Source: Mycolicibacterium rhodesiae JS60
GTDB taxonomy: Bacteria > Actinomycetota > Actinomycetes > Mycobacteriales > Mycobacteriaceae
Length of the DNA stretch: 64,000 nt
Direction: 5' to 3'
Assembly (NCBI GenBank): GCA_000230935.2
Contig: AGIQ01000002.1
Location: 1,302,001-1,366,000 of the forward strand
Below are positions 61,711-64,000 of this stretch, piece after piece. The position numbers and the translations under genes were made by a program. Within the stretch, counting starts at the first letter, position 1. The number at the start of each line of letters is the position of its first letter. The notes below the pieces were generated by a model. It made no database searches. It had not been told where the DNA came from and saw nothing but the letters and a program-made list of their open reading frames with translations.

Positions 61711-62738
61711 AGGTGCTGCTGACCGGCGCTGCCGGGTTCATCGGAAGCCGCGTGCAGGCTGCCCTGCTGGCCGGCGGTCACGAGGTGGTTGCGGTCGACG
61801 TCATGCTCGACGCCGCCCACGGCCCCGGTGGCGTGTTGCCCGATGGCTGTCATCGGGTCGATGTGCGTGACGCGGATGCGTTGGGGCGCTTGCTTTCCGG
61901 AGTCGACGCTGTTTGTCATCAGGCCGCGGTCGTCGGTGCGGGGGTCAATGCCGCCGATGCGCCGTCCTATGCGTCGCACAACGACCACGGCACCGCTGTG
62001 CTGTTGGCGCAGATGTTCGCCGCCGGGGTGCATCGACTGGTGCTGGCGTCGTCGATGGTCGTGTACGGCCAGGGCGGATACCGGTGTCCGGTGCACGGCG
62101 CGGTCGATCCGGTGCCGCGCACCCGCTCCGATCTGGACGCCGGGCGCTTCGAGCATCGCTGCCCGGTCGGCGGGGAGGAACTGTCCTGGCAGCTGGTCGG
62201 TGAGGATGCACCGCTGCGCCCGCGCAGCCTGTACGCCGCCAGCAAGGTCGCCCAGGAGCACTACGCGCTGGCATGGTCCGAGTCGACTGGTGGCTCGGTC
62301 GTCGCGCTGCGCTATCACAACGTGTACGGCCCCGGTATGCCACGTGACACCCCGTACTCGGGAGTGGCGGCGATATTTCGGTCATCACTCGAAAAAGGCG
62401 AACCACCAAGGGTTTACGAGGATGGCGGGCAGATGCGCGATTTCGTCCACGTGGACGACGTCGCAGCCGCCAACGTCGCGGCGATCGGTTCGGACATGGG
62501 CGGCTTCTTGGCCGCCAACGTCTGTTCGGGCCGGCCGATCTCGATCATGACGGTGGCCGCGCGGCTCTGCGAGGCCCGCGGCGGGCCCGCGCCGGTGGTC
62601 ACGGGCCAATACCGTAGCGGCGACGTCCGCCACATCGTCGCCGACCCGGCTCGTGCTGAGCGGATTCTGGGCTTCCGGCCCGCGATCGACCCGGATGACG
62701 GGTTGCGGGACTTCGCGTCGGCCCCACTGCGTGCGTGA
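61707..62738 (+). CDS. galE3: NAD-dependent epimerase/dehydratase (GalE3-like)
   Basis: 343 residues from GTG 61707. A full extended-SDR set is present: VLLTGAAGFIGSRVQAALLA (GxxGxxG), VCHQAAVVGAG, LASSMVVYGQGGYRCPVHG and the catalytic SLYAASKVAQEHYALAW (Tyr-x-x-x-Lys), then RYHNVYGPGMPRDTPYSGVA and RDFVHVDDVAAANVAA. It probably acts on a nucleotide sugar. Unlike GalE2 in this window it keeps the active site. Coupled to pnp by a GTGA overlap. Confidence 0.9.
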   Translation: MKVLLTGAAGFIGSRVQAALLAGGHEVVAVDVMLDAAHGPGGVLPDGCHRVDVRDADALGRLLSGVDAVCHQAAVVGAGVNAADAPSYASHNDHGTAVLLAQMFAAGVHRLVLASSMVVYGQGGYRCPVHGAVDPVPRTRSDLDAGRFEHRCPVGGEELSWQLVGEDAPLRPRSLYAASKVAQEHYALAWSESTGGSVVALRYHNVYGPGMPRDTPYSGVAAIFRSSLEKGEPPRVYEDGGQMRDFVHVDDVAAANVAAIGSDMGGFLAANVCSGRPISIMTVAARLCEARGGPAPVVTGQYRSGDVRHIVADPARAERILGFRPAIDPDDGLRDFASAPLRA

Positions 62739-62808
62739 GCTGCGCCACACTCCTAAATACGTTCGCCCCGTGGGTATTTGAATGGCGGTGACGCCCGTCC
62801 CCGGAACT

Positions 62809-62824
62809 GGTGACAATGGTCACC
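62809..62824. promoter_or_regulatory. inverted repeat GGTGAC-N4-GTCACC upstream of ahpC
   Basis: GGTGAC (62809-62814) and GTCACC (62819-62824) are exact complements around AATG, about 90-105 bp before ahpC. It may be an operator half of the ahpC promoter region or a small hairpin ending galE3. No regulator is assigned. Confidence 0.35.
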
Positions 62825-62870
62825 TTCGGGCGCCGGGGCCTGACCAAACCGCGCTCCGCCTGGCAGAATC

Positions 62871-62883
62871 TGGAACAGTTCCA
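62871..62883. promoter_or_regulatory. perfect palindrome TGGAACAGTTCCA upstream of ahpC
   Basis: TGGAAC and GTTCCA flank a single A at 62871-62883, 30 bp before the ahpC ATG and just upstream of an AT-rich TTTAAATAT. The place and symmetry suit an operator for a peroxide- or metal-responsive regulator such as a Fur-type or OxyR-type protein, but the sequence does not match a consensus I know. It is not an SOS box, whose half-sites are farther apart. Confidence 0.45.
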
Positions 62884-62912
62884 ATTTAAATATCGAGGAA
62901 GTGGTGACAACC

Positions 62913-63500
62913 ATGGCTCTATTGACGATCGGTGATCAGTTCCCGGACTACGACCTCAAGGCAGTGGTCGGCGGTGACTTGTCCAAGGTCGATGCCAAGC
63001 AGCCCGACGACTATTTCATCCAGGTGACGAGCTCGGACGCCCCGGGCAAATGGCGCATTGTTTTCTTCTGGCCCAAGGACTTCACGTTCGTGTGCCCGAC
63101 TGAGATTGCCGCGTTCGGCAAGCTCAACGACGAGTTCGAGGACCGCGACGCGCAGGTTCTCGGAGTGTCGGTCGACAACGAGTTCGTGCACTTCCAGTGG
63201 CGGGCCCAGCACGAGGATCTCAAGAAGCTGCCGTTCCCGATGGTCTCGGATCTCAAGCGCGAACTGTGCTTGGCGACAGGCGTGCTCAACGCCGACGGCG
63301 TCGCCGATCGCGCGACCTTTATCGTCGATCCCAACAACGAGATCCAGTTCGTGTCCGTCACAGCAGGTTCGGTCGGCCGCAACGTCGAAGAGGTACTTCG
63401 GGTCCTCGATGCGTTGCAGTCCGACGAGCTGTGCGCCTGCAACTGGAAGAAGGGCGACCCGACGATCGACGCCGGCGAGCTTCTCGCCGAGGCGGTCTGA
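62913..63500 (+). CDS. ahpC: alkyl hydroperoxide reductase peroxiredoxin AhpC
   Basis: Reduces organic hydroperoxides and peroxynitrite in the cytoplasm. 195 residues from ATG 62913; GAGGAAG lies ten bases upstream. The peroxidatic Cys61 is in [14 protein letters not shown]; Cys174 and Cys176 (LCACNW) match the three-cysteine mycobacterial enzyme. AhpD, encoded 3 nt downstream, is its reductant. In M. tuberculosis ahpCD lies beside an oxyR remnant elsewhere in the genome; here it follows galE3 with no oxyR in sight. Confidence 0.97.
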   Translation: MALLTIGDQFPDYDLKAVVGGDLSKVDAKQPDDYFIQVTSSDAPGKWRIVFFWPKDFTFVCPTEIAAFGKLNDEFEDRDAQVLGVSVDNEFVHFQWRAQHEDLKKLPFPMVSDLKRELCLATGVLNADGVADRATFIVDPNNEIQFVSVTAGSVGRNVEEVLRVLDALQSDELCACNWKKGDPTIDAGELLAEAV

Positions 63501-63502
63501 CC

Positions 63503-64000
63503 GTGAGCATCGACGCCATCAAAGAGGCGTTGCCCGAGTACGCCAAGGATCTCAAGCTCAATCTGGGCAGTATCGCCCGCTCGACCGAGCTGACCGAACA
63601 GCAGTTGTGGGGCGCGCTGGTGGCCACCGCCGCGGCGACCAAGTCCGAACGGCTGCTGCGCGAAGTCGCCGAGGACGCCCTTGACGTGTTGTCGGAGCAG
63701 GCCTATCACGCCGCCCTGGGTGCTGCCGCCATCATGGGGATGAACAACGTGTTCTACCGCGCCCGCCGCCAGCTCGACGGTCGTTACGACGACCTGCGGG
63801 CCGGTCTGCGGATGAACATCATCGCCAATCCCGGTGTGGCCAAGGCAGATTTCGAGCTGTGGTCACTCGCGGTGTCGGCGATCAACGGATGCGATCATTG
63901 TCTGGCCGCCCACGAAAAGGAGCTCCGGGACGCCGAGGTGTCGCGGACGGTGATCTTCGAGGCCATCCGGCTCGCGGCGATCGTGTCCGGGGTCGCGCAG
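63503..64000 (+). CDS. ahpD: alkylhydroperoxidase AhpD, 3' end cut by window edge
   Basis: The frame opens at GTG 63503 and runs off the right edge after 166 residues; about ten residues are probably missing. The start [20 protein letters not shown] is typical. The redox centre is in [18 protein letters not shown], with Cys130 and Cys133 and proton-relay His137 at the classic positions. AhpD recharges AhpC, with reducing power from lipoamide/dihydrolipoamide succinyltransferase. It is in an operon with ahpC (spacing 2 nt). Confidence 0.96.
   Translation, partial: MSIDAIKEALPEYAKDLKLNLGSIARSTELTEQQLWGALVATAAATKSERLLREVAEDALDVLSEQAYHAALGAAAIMGMNNVFYRARRQLDGRYDDLRAGLRMNIIANPGVAKADFELWSLAVSAINGCDHCLAAHEKELRDAEVSRTVIFEAIRLAAIVSGVAQ

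Noticed and set aside
62871..62883. LexA (SOS) box
   Set aside because: The half-sites are separated by one base; mycobacterial SOS boxes have four between GAAC and GTTC.
1..64000. CRISPR array, rRNA, tRNA or known riboswitch
   Set aside because: No regularly spaced repeat series, no cloverleaf or rRNA-like conserved sequence was recognised in the intergenic stretches; a covariance-model scan would be decisive.

Overview
The window is GC-rich actinobacterial DNA from a non-tuberculous Mycobacterium (Mycolicibacterium type). Gene order follows the M. tuberculosis Rv0481c-Rv0536 stretch almost gene for gene (murB, lprQ, mshA, gpm1, senX3-regX3, ppx, proC, galE2, serB1, hemACDB, hemL, ccdA/resB/ccsB, menA, pnp, galE3), and many start codons are GTG or TTG in 4-nt GTGA/ATGA overlaps. 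These orthology statements come from remembered gene order and protein sequence, not from a database search.

Layout. 1-10822: cell-wall and housekeeping genes: murB, a secreted protein, an L,D-transpeptidase lipoprotein, an SDR, a ROK-type regulator, mycothiol glycosyltransferase mshA, a YbjN protein, phosphoglycerate mutase, and the phosphate two-component system senX3-regX3. 10904-26029: an accessory island carrying an apparently complete Wzx/Wzy-type polysaccharide assembly system. It has an initiating polyprenyl sugar-phosphate transferase with a decayed second copy, four glycosyltransferases, a flippase, a small Wzz-like protein, a polymerase whose C-terminus looks like a second Wzz-like domain, a sulfatase-superfamily membrane enzyme, a lipoprotein and an ATP-grasp protein. 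26179-36365: the conserved backbone resumes (Rv0495c-like protein, ppx, proC, an excisionase-type HTH protein, the 33-residue ribosomal protein bS22, galE2, acyltransferase, dehydratase-like protein, serB1, glutaredoxin-like protein).

36473-41484: the hemA-hemC-hemD-hemB tetrapyrrole operon. It is followed by a MIRU-like 65-bp tandem repeat (41481-41610) whose mini-ORFs bridge hemB to a run of four small membrane proteins. 43192-49926: an amidohydrolase, a GPP34 protein, a Cu(I) P-type ATPase with a CsoR-like operator, an MpaB-type oxygenase with its TetR neighbour, and two F420-type reductase genes whose start codons overlap head to head. 49997-55904: hemL and the system II cytochrome c maturation operon (phosphatase, TlpA-like lipoprotein, CcdA, ResB, CcsB). 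55980-58574: a ParA-like ATPase, two small membrane proteins and menA.

58575-64000: a long, comparatively AT-rich gap, a secreted protein with a basic Lys/Ala-rich tail, a MarR regulator, pnp (MTAP type), galE3, and the peroxide-defence pair ahpC-ahpD (ahpD cut by the right edge). I see no tRNA, rRNA, CRISPR array, transposase or prophage gene. Repeats include the MIRU-like pair, a 49-bp extragenic palindrome present twice, and a long hairpin at the start of resB.
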